Source: Mesostigma viride (lineage: Eukaryota > Streptophyta > Mesostigmatophyceae > Mesostigmatales > Mesostigmataceae). From it: DNA of 64,000 bases. The stretch is taken from NCBI GenBank assembly GCA_009746045.1, contig RPFO01000253.1, positions 2,184,888-2,248,887 on the forward strand, written 5' to 3'. The notes beneath the pieces are model-generated. The model did not search any database. It saw only the letters and a program-made list of their open reading frames with translations, and was not told the origin of the DNA. Made by a program: the position numbers and the translations under genes. Shown one piece after another: positions 42,199-53,784 of the stretch; within the stretch, counting starts at the first letter, position 1; each line of letters starts with the position of its first letter.

Positions 42199-43952
42199 TG
42201 GCTTCTCATCAGAGAGTGACTCTCTGCATAGGCAGAGCTGGGCTAAATTCTTAATGCATCATCCATGGGGAGTCCCATTATCAGGCAGAGCGTGGCTAAA
42301 TGCTGAAAGCATCATCCATGGGGGCCATTATGGGCGCGCATGCGCGTGGGCCACTTGCTATGCTACTAAGCCTTACGTTTACTAATCTGCACTACTGCTA
42401 TATTCCCTACTAGATTGGGGTTGATGGGGGTGCCTGCCAGGGCTTGTGGTAGAGGTGGATGACGTCCCCCCTCCAGTATACCGGTTTCCCCCCTGCGCTC
42501 TGCCGGAGCTGAAGGTAGGTCGGCCATAGCTCGCGTCGTCGTTGTTGCTGGGCCAGGGTCAGGTCGTCGTCCAGCATGTAGCGAGTCCTCGAGAGCTTCT
42601 TGCGGCATTTCAGGAACGACAGCTTATCCGCCATGTACTTCAAGGTGAGGAGCACGGGGGCCCGGCCAGCCTTACCCCGCGCGCGGGGAGGGCGGGCAGC
42701 CGACATCCGCAGCTCACCAGTGAGTTGCATGGGGGCAAGAATGTCGCGCTTAAATGCCGTGAGAAGAGTCGTCGAGGTCTCATCTGCCGGCTGGTCGAAG
42801 TGCTTGACGATGACATTGTGGCTGCGCTGGGTGCGGTCGGCCTCCTCGCGCAGGTCGATGGCTTGTTGCTTGAGCTGTGCAGCGATGGTGGAGGTGGTGC
42901 ATGGAGGTGGTGTGGTGCTTGAGCAGGTCCGCCCAGGTCTGGGTGCATGGGAGGGGCGGCGTCGCCGCCTGGGCCAGCGGGGGCTGGCTTGGCCGGGCAA
43001 TGTCCTTCACCGCCTGGGCGGTGATGCCTGCGGTGTTTTGCAGGCACTCGATGGCGATGGCGGTGTCCTTGAGGCGCTGCATGGTCGATGTCGAGGACCT
43101 GGGCTGTGAGGGCGGCGGTGGAGGCGGAGGTGGCAGTGGAGGTGGATCAAGGCGAGGAGGGTGGAGGTGGAGGTGACGGTGGTGGAAAGGTGAGGGAGCT
43201 CAGCAGCCAGCGTGCCGCCCATTGCCGCCACATCTGCAGCGAGGGGGCTCACGTGCTGCTCGAAAGCATCCTTAAGGAGGTTGCGGACGATGGTTTCGGT
43301 CGCGACGGTGGGGGGCGGCGGTGGGGGAGCCCAGATCTCGGCTTCGGAGCACCCGAGGAGGGAGCAGAGGGCGAATTAAGCGCCGGAGCTGGGGGCGATT
43401 CGTGCGGAGAGTTATCGGGAGATCCTCGGCGCTGTTGAAAGGCTGGCCACTTGGCCAGCCCGGCCGCGGTTGTTTGTGGGAGATGAGGTGCGAGCACAGG
43501 TCAATAAGCGAGGCGCCGCGTGCCGTAAAACACGTCTTCCATGAAGGCTCCTGGGCTGCGATTCCAGTAGCCATGTGCGTTGATGTCAAAGGCGATCTCG
43601 TCCCAATGCGGCTCGGCAGGGCGACTGCTTTTGGGCTCAGGCGATGCAGATGGCGAGGCAAGGCGCCGGGGGGGGGCTGGGCAACCACCAGTGCGCGACT
43701 AGTATCAGTGCGCTGCCTTCCGGGCCTGAGCTGCGAAGCTGCAGCCGGAGCTGCAGACGTATTTTCAGGGCTCAGCGCAGCCGCCAGGCTGCGTTGCGTA
43801 GTATGAGGAGCGCGTTTGCTCGTCATATATTGCGCAATAGCTTCGGAAAATTATATCAGTGTGCGCGTCTTTTAGAAAGACGAAGCGATTGTGACATTCA
43901 CGGCCGAATTTGGTGCCCAAACGTGAAAGTTATGAGCTCCGCCGTCAGCCAT
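42199..43952 (-). pseudogene. L1-like ORF1-only element, copy 4 (near full length)
   Basis: Minus strand, from the 5' block ATGGCTGACGGCGG at 43952-43939 to the tail at 42183-42198. ORF1 starts MTSKRAPHTT at 43826 and its Pro/Ser-rich N-terminus runs to about 43272. The coiled-coil and C-terminal parts follow in other frames (43252-43000, then 42998-42410 with NVIVKHFDQPADETSTT, RPPRARGKAGRAPVLLTLKY and DDDLTLAQQQRRRELWPTYL). Several single-base shifts break it. About 1.75 kb in total with no ORF2, which makes this the best template for the full structure: leader, ORF1, 3' UTR, stem-loop, tail. Confidence 0.78.
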
Positions 43953-44660
43953 GGCTACCTCGTGGCTCGTGGCTGGTTGACATCTCAGTTCTCTCTGCAT
44001 GGGCACAGCATAACTACAGTAGATAAAGCTTAAGGCATCATCTGGTGTGGGGCACATGTCGTACATAGCCACACATGTACATGTCTAAATAATGCATGAA
44101 GGCATCAGCTGGTATGGGGCCAGTAGTAGGCGTACATGTACAAGGCCCCGGTGGCTAGGCCTGACTATATTCTACACTACTGCTGCTGTATCCCCCTAAG
44201 CTGCATGGGGTGTCTGGAGGTCATGCAGTGCTGGGGCCGCGGGGGTCGCTTGCCAGGGCTTGTGGCCGACGTAGATGGCGCCCGCCCTCTTCCAGTAAAC
44301 CGGCTTCCCCGCGCCGCAGTCTGCCGGAGCTGGCCGGAGCCCGGAGGTAGGTCGGCCATAGCTCCCGTTGCCGTTAATTGTTGCTGTGCCAGGGTCAAGT
44401 CGTCGTCCAGGGTGTAGTGAGTCTTCTCGAGCCGCTTGCGGCGTCTGAGAAAAGAAATCTTGTCCGCCGGCCGGGTTCTCAAAGATGAGCAGAAGCGGAG
44501 GCGCCCCGGCCTGCCTTACCCCGCCAGCGGGGAAGGCGGTGGGCGTCCAGCTTGATCTCACCAATGAGGCCCATGCGACCAAGGATTTCTCTCTCAAACG
44601 CCTGTGCATGCAAGCTTCCCGGAATTCTCACCTTCTACCAGTTCAAAGTTCTTCTTGACG
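43953..44660 (-). pseudogene. L1-like ORF1-only element, copy 5 (5'-truncated fragment)
   Basis: Minus strand. From about 44640 it encodes only the RRM-like C-terminal end in broken frames (MGLIGEIKLDAH-like, FPAGGVRQAG, then LDDDLTLAQQQ), followed by a 3' UTR that matches copy 2 (acatgtacgcc and tctacactactgctgctgta blocks at 44100-44200). Its 5' truncation point abuts the tail of another minus-strand LINE at 44672. Its own tail is missing, cut by the start of copy 4. Confidence 0.7.
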
Positions 44661-44671
44661 ATTAAAATTAA

Positions 44672-44738
44672 ATTAAATTAAATTATAACATGCCTCCGTT
44701 GGGAGATCATAGTATAGCGCAGATTCCTTGATGGATGG
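44672..44738 (-). mobile_element. 3' end of a minus-strand LINE split by copia-like element 1
   Basis: (TTAAA)n tail (44672-44690), stem-loop ctccgttgggag (44694-44705), then 3' UTR up to the copia target site GATGG (44734-44738). The same LINE resumes at 61164 on the other side of the 16.4-kb insertion, where its ORF2 C-terminus is found. Confidence 0.7.
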
Positions 44739-45382
44739 ATTTAGATGAACGCGGATCAGTGAGTTTCTGGTCTTCCCAAGATGTGATGAATGGAGCCATG
44801 GTTTCAACCAGCGGCTTTTAACCTTTACCACAGTTGCCTCACTACCCTGTGGTCACTAGCCTGAGGCGGCAGCGCCCACGGACGGTGTTGGGAAAAGACG
44901 CTTGGCCACTGCTGTGTCCGAGCCTTTCTAGGTCTCACCATTGCTGCCAGGCCTTGCACGCCTTGGCAGGTCCGCCACTGTCAATTTCCTTGGTTGCATC
45001 AATCCAGGACGTCTGTTCTTCCATGAATGACAGTAACGCTCTGGATTTATCCGTCATGACAAGTACCCGTCCATCCCAGGCCTGCAGGACTGCCAGTCCT
45101 GAAGTCCTGTGACATTCTTGGTACCATCAACCAATATTGACCACAGTACCTCCTAGTGACAGTCGGTCCTGTGACACGTAACGTGTGATGGTTCACCCAA
45201 CACTGCCACGTGCCCTGTCCCTCACGTGTCCTTAGTCCTGGTACTGCTGTAGCGTCCGGCGGCATTACTTCGGGACTTGATAACTCTCAAGTTCCTTGTC
45301 CAAATGAGGCCTTTAGCACGGCGTTGGAAAGGCCACTTCAAGTATGATATGCTTAGCATATTGCATCACCAATATGCTAACT
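44739..45382 (-). repeat. Copia-like element 1, 3' LTR (644 bp)
   Basis: Direct repeat of 60520-61163. The right neighbour on the plus strand, ctccaaccctttctt, is the polypurine tract (AAGAAAGGGTTGG on the element strand, 45383-45395). Confidence 0.95.
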
Positions 45383-45470
45383 CCAACCCTTTCTTGTTTT
45401 GGAGCTGCAAGCTTCACACCATGACCAACCCATTCCTTGCTGCCTTGTGAAATGCACTAGGAACTCAGGG

Positions 45471-45860
45471 GTGGTAAAAAATACCACTTTTATCACTTTT
45501 TATCACTTTTTATCACTTTTTATCACTTTTTACCACTTTTTACCACCCAAAACCACCCAAAAGGTGGTATAAAGTGGTAAAAAGTGATAAAAAGTGATAA
45601 AAAGTGATAAAAAGTGATAAAAAGTGATAAAAAGTGATAAAAAAAGCGACTTTTACCACCTAAAACACGGCCACGGAGGTGGTAAAAGTGGTAAAAGGTG
45701 GAAAACGGTGGTAAAAAGTGGTAAAAAGTGGTAAAAAGTGGTAAAAAGTGGTAAAAAGTGGTAAAAAGTGGTAAAAAGTGATAAAAAGTGGTAAAAGTGG
45801 TAAAAAGTGATAAAAAGTGATAAAAAGAACACCACGACGAGCACAAAAGTGGTAAAAAAT
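45471..45860. repeat. Left subterminal repeat array of CACTA element
   Basis: Tandem TTTTTATCAC copies (45485-45540) followed by about twenty inverted copies (GTGATAAAAA or GTGGTAAAAA, 45560-45830), making a large imperfect palindrome. These are probable transposase-binding sites. Confidence 0.9.
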
Positions 45861-45992
45861 ACAAGGGCTGAACCGACAACAAGTCAGTTTAGGCCCAAAC
45901 AATGAATGATGCATCTTTATTCAACATAATATCGGCATGATTACACTTGTGTGCAGCATCTAATGAGGCCGCAAAATGCTGGCGCAGCAGCA

Positions 45993-48900
45993 TCAATCAG
46001 AATCATCCTTGGCATCACTACCGTTAAAATCACTGTCATTCCCCTCGTTGCTAGAGGTTTGTTCTCTATAGTCCCTGACCGTGCGCGCGCGTGCACTTGT
46101 GCGCAACGGGGGCATGGGCTCCTTCCCCTTGTGTGATGCAGGCGCCAAAGCCTCAGATTTCTTCTTTCTCTTGCGAGGCGGGGCTGCGCGTGAGGGTTCT
46201 GCCGCCGTGGTTGCCGGCGCGGGCTGCCGTTCAGCGGGCGGCTTCTTTTTCTTGCGAGGCGGGGCTGCGCGTGAAGGTCCTGCCGCCGTGGTTGCCGGCG
46301 CGGGCTGCCGTTCATCGGGCGGCTTCTTTTTCTTGCGCGGCGGGGCTGCGCGTGAAGGTCGTGCCGCCGTGCTTGATGGCGCGGGCGACGGATCAGCGGG
46401 CGGCGGTTCAGCGGGCGGCCGTTCAGCGGGCGGCTCAGGTGGGAAGTACCTGATGTCTTCCTGCCACCTTGTCGCCGTGCTTTGGAAAAACTCGTTCTCC
46501 AAAGCCCACCCGGTTGCCAGGTGACGGGGCAGCTTGCAGTGAATGACCGAAAGCTGGGGCTGATGCCGTGGGTCCAGCACAAACCCAACAGAGCTAACAG
46601 ATGTTGGCCACACTAGCTTTGCCGTGCGTGGTGCCTCGGCGCTGCGGACCAACACCAAGCGTTGATCCCGAATGTAAGCCACCTCCGATGCATCGAAAAG
46701 CTCTACTCTCAGCACAAGCTGTTGAGTCCACTGCCCCACCGGCTGCACCAGCTTCGCCACGAGAATGTGGGTCAGGTAGCCGTACTGAGTGCTGCTTCCC
46801 TCCTTATGGTAGGCTACACCACAGTTTGCAGTCCGCCATGCTTGCTTCCTGTCAGCTTCTTTTGTCCGGTAATTGAAACCGTACAAGTGCACCCTATCAT
46901 ACTCCTCAGCCTTGAGCTGCACGCCGGCTGCTGCAGCCTGGACAAGCTCCGGGACCAGCGGCTGCTGGTTGAGTCCGATCCAGTCTTTGAGCCATGAGAG
47001 GTCGCTGCACAAGGGCCGCCTGCATGCACATCGTATACAAAGCAAGATAGCAATGCAAGAAAAAAAAAATTAGAATAACGGCAGTAGTCCTTGGAAATCA
47101 GATGAAGTTCCATATACTGAAAGAAAATCAGCTCAAAGAATAGCAACTTACAATAATAGGACAGCGGCGTCTTACCAGTAGGCCTCATCGCCGTTGACTT
47201 CGGGATCTTTGTACTCCGCATTGGGCAGCGCATACTCCAACAAAATCGCGCCCACTTCATCAGATTCCGCGGCGGTGAAAGTGTAGAAATTCTTAACCTT
47301 GCGGCTGCGCCCCCCCAACTCGACCTTCTTGGACGGGTCTGCGTGGATGACGTCCCAGATGTAGTAGCGGTCTTTTGGCTGAAAAAAAAAAAGAAAGCAA
47401 ACAAGACATTGCAAGCAGCGCACACAAATATGCACAGAAATTAGCTGCATGCAGCACAAGACCGGCCACAAGCAGCGCGTACATAACACTAAATCTGCAC
47501 ACAAATCCATTAAAAAAAAAAATCGCGCGTGTACTTACCATCCCGGTTTTCACCATGTGATAGGCCAGATGGGTCAGCGCCTCAGACTTGCGATATGCTC
47601 CGTCCATGGAGCACTCCACATTGACGTTGGACAGCTTAGCTTTCGTGATGGCCCCCATCATCCGCTCGCCCGACGCCATGGTGCGGGTGTCACATCGACC
47701 CAACAAGGGGATTTGCTGGGCCAGGTGGGCCATCATATGAACAGATTTTGCCATCTCAGACGCTGGCGCTATACGCTCCATCGCCACAGCAGCAAGCAAA
47801 AACATCTCGCCGCAGTCATCCAACTGCTGCTGAGTCGCCGGGCCGCTAGAAAACACAAAGTCCCAGGCCGCTGATTGAAGGAGAAATGCTTGCCGTGCAT
47901 CGTCATCTAACCGCCCACGCAAGATGGTCGGGAGTTGCTTGCAAAAGTAGAGGATCTTGTCACGCGTCTTGGATTTTTCAGTACTCTTCGCATCGCAGAG
48001 CAAGCCACTGATCCGGCCGGTGAAGTAGTCGGGTAGGCTATGCGCCATGATGTCATCGAGACCTGCGCATTACAACCACACGCAAAAAAATAACACATAG
48101 TAGTAACACGACAGCCGAAAAAAATAGTCAGTCCTATGTAAATCACACAGACCATAGTCAGTCCTACATATTAAATTTCCAAATTACGGGAAAAATAAAA
48201 ACCCAATGTCACACTTACGCTTGATATCAGCCTTTTCCTCAGCCGTCAGCTGGAACCCGGGGCGCGGTGCTGGCGCCCTCTTCTTCTTGCGGCCTTTCTT
48301 CGGTGGACTTTGGTGGTCTCCCTCCGGTGGTGGGTCTCCCTCCGGTGGTGGGTCTCCCTCCGGTGGAGGGTCTTCATCAGGCCGCCACAGCTCCGGGTTC
48401 AGACCGAGGACCTTCAGCCTGCCACGAAGTGACCCGGTCGCCATAGCCTTCCCTGCATATAGTACAAACAGAAAAAAAAAAATATTACATCAGCTTTCCA
48501 TGTGAACAGATAGGCCACAGTCAATGTATGCATGCAACAATCACAATGAAATGATACAATTAAATGTTTAGCAATTACCGCTTGTGCAATGAATGACCCG
48601 CTTGAAGTTGTTGGGACACAGATGGAACTCGTCAATAAAATGACGGATCTTCAGGTGAACCCAGTACGGTAACTTGAGAAACGGCTCGGGCTGCTTTTTT
48701 AGCGTAGCACAGTACTTCAGGTAGCCAGCATGGTCCATCTCCTGAACAACAGGAGCGTGAGCCGGCCGGCGGGGGTCACCCTCGGGAAACATGCGGTCAT
48801 TGCCAAGGAGAACGATACGGCCATTTGAGATAAAAACCCCACGCCACTCATCACCATGTAGGACGCATTGATAGTACCCTGCATCTGGAATGTTCAGGGA

Positions 48901-50061
48901 CTTGGAGTATGCCGGGTAGTCGTGAATTATGCCAGCAAGAATGGACCTCACAAATGTCGTAGTGTAAACACCCGCCACGTCCAGCGTCACATCACAAATG
49001 TAATACCCCTTCCACAGTACCAGGAAGTCCTCAGCGATCAAGTCCAAAAAAATGGTCATGTTCTTGGGTGCCTTCCCCTTCATGGCGCCCACAAGAAGCA
49101 CCATAGGGCAAAACCGCCCATTCACCATCACCCACTCGGGCAAGTTCACACAGGAAACAAACGCGGGCCAGCTGCTGTGGGTATCCATGAAAGACCTTGG
49201 ACATACTCCGTCAAAATTCAGAAGGAAGATGGTGTTCCGCGGCTGGCTGCGAAAGTCCCAGTTGTTCTTTATGTGCTGGATGGCACGGCTGTCTGCACGA
49301 ACAGGTCCATGCACAAGAAACACCAGACGTAAAAAGAAAGGTATCCATCAGAGCAGTACAAACAAAAGATAAGCGCAAGAGGAAAAATCTCGAACTTGAT
49401 ACTTTGGCACACATTGCATAACAGAAGGCGTAGAAACAAGTGCAAACCTGCCTTTCAAGCCGTCCACAACGCGCGTGGATGAGTCTGGCTCCCTGTTTTC
49501 ATGTTTCGCAGCGTACTGAAGGGCTTCCGCCATTTCCGGGACTCGGAACCAGGCCCTAATCCGATCCATCAGGGGGAAGTGCCTAACCTGGCGATGCGCT
49601 TTCCGCGAGTTGACGATGTCACCGTTTCTGTCAGTGTACGTCTCGTAGCGCGACAGCTTGCAAAGAGGGCAGCTCTTAGTAATCTTGTCCTTGTACAAGT
49701 AACCCTCGCATGGGCAGGCATCGTACACACGGTACCCCAAGCCCAAGCCTTTGATCACTTTCCGTGCCTTCGAGATACTGTCGGGCAGAGTGTTGCCCGC
49801 GGGGAGAACGTTTCCCAACAGCTTGAAGAGCTCATCAGCAAAGGTCTGAGGGCATGAGTTTTCCCCCATTAGCGTCAGCAATTGCAATGTAAACATCAAG
49901 GCCTTGCTCTCAGATCCCGGGTACAATGGCGTATCGTCCTTGACTCTGGCCACTGCTTCGTCATAATTTCTAGCAAACTGGCGTGCTGCATCCTCTCCAC
50001 TGGCCGACCCGTCGTCAGGGTCCTCGGCCATGAATTCATCGACTGTCTGTCCTTGACGCAT
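45993..50061 (-). CDS. CACTA Tnp2-type transposase, six exons
   Basis: Exons on minus: 50061-49448, 49292-48579, 48452-48219, 48062-47539, 47378-47176 and 47019-45993, all GT-AG. The N-terminal exon has a Cys cluster (YDACPCEGYLYKDKITKSCP, CKLSRYETYTD) and RHFPLMDRIRAWFRVPEM. Exon 2 is the Tnp2 catalytic region (FLLNFDGVCPRSFMDTHSSW, then AMKGKAPKNMTIFLDLIAED, LVLW). Exon 4 resembles the DUF4218-like part (EMAKSVHMMAHLAQQIPLLG, NVECSMDGAYRKSEALTHLA). The C-terminal exon has a domain with HLYGFNYRTKEADRKQAW, then three Pro-rich repeats each with a KKKK or KRKKK basic stretch, plausible nuclear signals, and an acidic end. It excises and reinserts the element. Frames look intact. Confidence 0.8.
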
Positions 50062-50076
50062 TTACAATCTCTACAT

Positions 50077-50118
50077 GGAGGGCCGGCATCGACCGTTGAT
50101 GGTCAATGCCGGCCCTCC
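50077..50118. promoter_or_regulatory. 13-bp perfect hairpin upstream of the transposase gene
   Basis: ggagggccggcat (50077-50089) and atgccggccctcc (50106-50118) are perfect inverted copies around a 16-nt loop, 16 bp before the transposase ATG and in the region between two divergent genes. It may be a protein-binding or RNA-level control site. Confidence 0.55.
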
Positions 50119-50196
50119 GTGGCTAACCAGTCGCCATCGGGATCACAAATCGAGCCACGCTAGGGCGTCTGCGCCAGTGAGACCACTGGCAGCTCA

Positions 50197-50499
50197 CTAA
50201 TCAACCGTGACCATGAAGTCCGGCTCAGTCGACATTTCCAGGAACGCATCCAACATAATTTGGCGATAAAACTCAGGAAGCCTGCAGGATGACCAATGAA
50301 ACTGGACAATGTAGGTATCCGTGGAGGAAGGGAAAGGAGACATCACGAAATTTGGCCAGCTAGCATGTGTGTCGATGTAAGTGTTCGGCTCGAGTCCGGT
50401 ATCCATGGGTGGGTAGCAACCGACCGCCATCTTTCTGGTGCCACCCGCCGCCGTGATAGCCGCTAAGTCACCCGTTGCAAGTTTGAGTCTGCTCGCCAA
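50197..50499 (-). CDS. Short ORF upstream of the transposase (unknown)
   Basis: 100 codons starting MASRLKLATGDLAAITAAGG at 50499. It contains NTYIDTHASWPNFVMSPF, which faintly resembles the DTHSSWPAFV segment of the transposase, and an end rich in acidic residues. It may be a small independent gene, an upstream transposase exon or a decayed duplicate. No domain is recognised. Confidence 0.3.
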   Translation of the reverse strand: MASRLKLATGDLAAITAAGGTRKMAVGCYPPMDTGLEPNTYIDTHASWPNFVMSPFPSSTDTYIVQFHWSSCRLPEFYRQIMLDAFLEMSTEPDFMVTVD

Positions 50500-51025
50500 C
50501 GCTTTCGATGTCGTCGATCCCTTTTGATCAAACGGACATTTTCTCAGTCATTCAAATGGTAGATATTACGGTCAGTGTACGGTAGTGTTGGTTAGTCACG
50601 GGCTCATTGGTAGAAGTCTACTGAAACGGTACAGCCTTAGCTCCTGAGGCCTCTGTACTTGTACCAAGCAGTACGGAGTTTAGCCGATCCGCACGCAGCC
50701 GCGCGGGGCGTGCGGGCCCCGCGCGAGGCGTGCGGTCCGGCCGTTTGTGTAGCTGCCGTTGGTGCCTTTTGGCGAAAGACGTTCAAAAAATTTTTGCGCG
50801 GGATGCTGCCAGGTTCGTCGATCTGCTGAATCCAACGGCGGACAGAGGCAGGTGCAGTGCGTCATGTATACGTTGGCACCGTCTCCGTTCGCAAAACGGG
50901 GGGATTCCGGACTTAGCCAGCCTTGGTCATCTGCATGGTGGTGTGCGACCGAACGTTGTAAATGCCGAGAAGGGTAGCAGTGCTACGACCAGCTCACGTG
51001 TGCAGTCCTGAGGAGTGGGAGCGAT
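50500..51025. other. Intergenic region between divergent CACTA genes
   Basis: No gene seen. GC-rich palindromic runs (50680-50740, gcgcggggcgtgcgggcc) may form part of a shared promoter. Confidence 0.4.
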
Positions 51026-53204
51026 TTGATGCAAAGCGACCGAAGAGGAAAAGCCGAAACAAAACGTCGTTCCCAAGGAATATGTGCGGACCTTAAGACT
51101 GCAAATACGACCTTTGGCCGTGCATACCTGGTAGAGGGGTATGTCCTCAAGGAACAGGATGGCGATGGTGGATGCTTCATTAACCGGGTAAAGAAGAGCT
51201 GCATAAACTTTCTAGAAACATGTGTGGCTGACGACAACCGTGCAGAGCTGGATAAGTATGAGGCATCATGCTGGGTGCTAGACCCGACGACTGGTGAGCT
51301 CACCCCCAGAAGCCCAAGGGCTCCAAACCCAAAGCCCTAAGTGTTGAAGAATTCGTAAAAAAGGAGCTGAGCCGGTGGCTAAGCAACGCCAGCTCCAAAA
51401 AGCGGCAGAGTGCTGGCGCCGAGGACGAGATGATGACGGCGACCTGAAGGAAAATACCAAAGCGCTAAGCGACGTGACGAACATGCCAAAGGTAATAACG
51501 CTATCTTTAGCTACAGGAGTCTGCAAGCTTCTTGGTTTTTTCTTTCATCGCAGGTCTGCTTAACCGACTTCCCGAATGTTAACGTCCTTATTCCATGCCC
51601 CGCCCTCTGCTTGCAGACAACTCCTGCTGCCAAGCCGGCGGCAAAGCCGGCGGCCAAGCCGGAGGCAAGCCGGAGGTAAGCCGGAAGTAAAGCCGGAGGT
51701 CAAGCCGGAGGTCAAGCCGGAGGTCAAGCCGGAGGCCAAGCCTGTGCAGCATGCCACAGGCGTCCGAGCAGATGAAATTCGGAGACTCAGAGCTCGGCTC
51801 CAAGCCCTTGAGGAGGAGTTAGAGCAGGAAGTGGCAGGGTACGCGCCTGCACCTGTGGAGGTATCGGATGTGAGGCCGCCGCCTCCGGTGGCCAAGAAGG
51901 TTGTACCGCCGCCCCCTCCCGTTCCCAAGCAGCCTGTCATGCCGCCCCCTCCGGTGGCCAAGAAGGTTGTACCGCCGCCCCCTCCCGTTGGCACGCAGCC
52001 TGTCATGCCGCCCCCTCCGGTGCCCAGCAACGCTGTGCAGCCGTCCCCTCCGGTGCCCAACAACACCGTGGAGCCGCCCACTCCGGTGCCCAAGCTGGCC
52101 GACCTGCCAATGCCGGATGGTCTCCCGCCTGCTCGTGTGCCTGCCATCAAGCCAGATGTCTTCGAGCCCATCACGTCGCGCCCCGCCGTCAACAAGCCGC
52201 CCGCCAGCAACAAGCCGGCCGCCAGCAAGAAGCCGGCCGCCAGCAAGAAGCCGGCTGCAAAGCGAAAGCTTCCTAGTGGTCCCATGGACTTGGGGCTTGC
52301 GCACTATCTGAGCACCTTACTGCCAACCGCGGTGGTTCAAGAGCGACCGGGCCCTGGTGGTTTCGGAGAAGCACTGCACGGGGCCTTCGTGGCACAAAGG
52401 TACAAGTACGAGCGCGATGGGGCGCGGCCGGCTGCGTATGTTTGGGAGCCTGGCAAAGTGGTGGAGGTGAAGCCGAAGCTCAAGGCCCCTTACGGCACGC
52501 GGTTTGTGGAGCGTGATGGGGGCTCGCAAATGCTGTTTGTTGACTTTGCCACGATGCATTACGGTGACGCCGAGGGCAACGAGAATGCGTGGGTCCTTCT
52601 GGGCAACGTCACTGACGACGACCTTCGAGGCGCACGTGCGAAATTGAAGGAGAGTTGGGGGCCAGCAGAGGAGAAGGAGGAGGTGTCGGATGAGTATGTA
52701 CCGGCCAAGCGAGCGCGGGCGCCACCCAAGGAGAAGGCGTCTGCCGGTGCTCCCTCCGCGCCAGCGATCCCGCCTGCCTCTAGCTCTTCGACCGCAACGG
52801 CGTCTGCCGGTGCTCCCTCCGCGCCAGCGATCCCGCCTGCCTCTAGCTCTCCGGCCGCAACAGCGTCTGCCGGTGCTCCCTCCGCGCCAGCGATCCCGCC
52901 TGCCTCTAGCCCTTCGCCCGCAATGGCGTCTGCCGGTGCTCCCTCCGCGCCAGCGATCCCGCCTGCCTCTAGCTCTTCGACCGCAACGGAGTCTGCCGGT
53001 GCTCCCTCCGCGCCAGCGATCCCGCCTGCCTCTAGCTCTCCGGCCGCAACGGCGTCTGCCGATGCTCCCTCCGCGCCAGATCTCACCGAGGCGGAACTGG
53101 AGCTTGCCGCGCTCAAGGCCATGATGGCAAAAGCGCAGCGGAAAGTTGAGCTGGAGCGGCAAGCAAAGGAGTCCCAGAGTCAGACTCCTGATCCGGTAAT
53201 TTAG
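51026..53204 (+). CDS. CACTA accessory protein gene (repeat-rich, several exons or frames)
   Basis: Divergent from the transposase. A first part (51026-51340, GICADLKTANTTFGRAYLVE, SCINFLETCVADDNRAELDK) is followed, after a frame change, by SVEEFVKKELSRWLSNASSK (51330-51450). The main block is probably spliced from an acceptor at 51616 and is open to 53204. It has KPEV/KPEA repeats, a short coiled coil (DEIRRLRARLQALEEELEQE), Pro-rich VAKKVVPPPPPVP repeats, a globular region (PMDLGLAHYLSTLLPTAV to MHYGDAEGNENAWVLLGNVT), a 63-bp repeat tract and a C-terminal coiled coil (LAALKAMMAKAQRKVELERQ). It may parallel the second, DNA-binding protein of EnSpm elements, inferred from position. Small indels in the KPAAKP tract need checking. 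Confidence 0.5.
52737..53075 (+). repeat. 63-bp in-frame tandem repeat, five to six copies
   Basis: Units start at 52737, 52800, 52863, 52926, 52989 and 53052 and encode a 21-residue period containing AGAPSAPAIPPASS. The phase is kept with the reading frame. Confidence 0.93.
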
Positions 53205-53784
53205 TGGAATGTTTTTTCTGAAGCACGTTTTAGCTATGTAGTGATGTGGTGTTGTCACACCCAATTGCCATGTGCGTATATTTTTGTTACTCATGTATGT
53301 ATCACTCTCATGCTAGGTCATGCATCGTACCCACAGGCATAACCCATTTCACCATAGGATGTTTTGCTGGGCAACAACTATCTGCCGTGCCTGACTGCCC
53401 CCCCCCCCTGCCTTGCTGCCATTGTGTCCTCTTCAATGTGGGTGCTCTGTGTGCCTGCAGGCCTCCAGAGCATGAGTGCTGGCAACTGTGTGGCTTTGTT
53501 CATGCAAAGAAGCATCATTGATCATGATGACACCTGAAGAAGAAGTAAATTAATTGGCTGGGCTTGATGCGGCCTGTGTTATTTCACAATGGTGTAAACG
53601 TATATCGCTGAGACGCCCAATGTGGGGCTAGATCCTCATTGTAAATCAAGAGAGACAACTGTAAATGGGATGTATTATTATTTCTAATAAAGAAACCATT
53701 TGGAATGATGGCCTGTTAAGCTGTTCTTAACAGTGCTTGTGTTGTAATGCTGGCAAACTCTGCATTTTCCCCTTTTTTATCACT
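53205..53784 (+). other. 3' region of the CACTA accessory gene
   Basis: No gene. An aataaag-type polyadenylation-like motif occurs at 53686-53692 (ctaataaagaaac), and a C-rich run at 53399-53408. Confidence 0.4.

Noticed and set aside
52300-53290. Minus-strand Arg/Gly-rich frame of 325 codons opposite the CACTA accessory gene
   Set aside because: It is an antisense shadow of GC-rich in-frame repeats. The plus frame has coiled coils and unique sequence.
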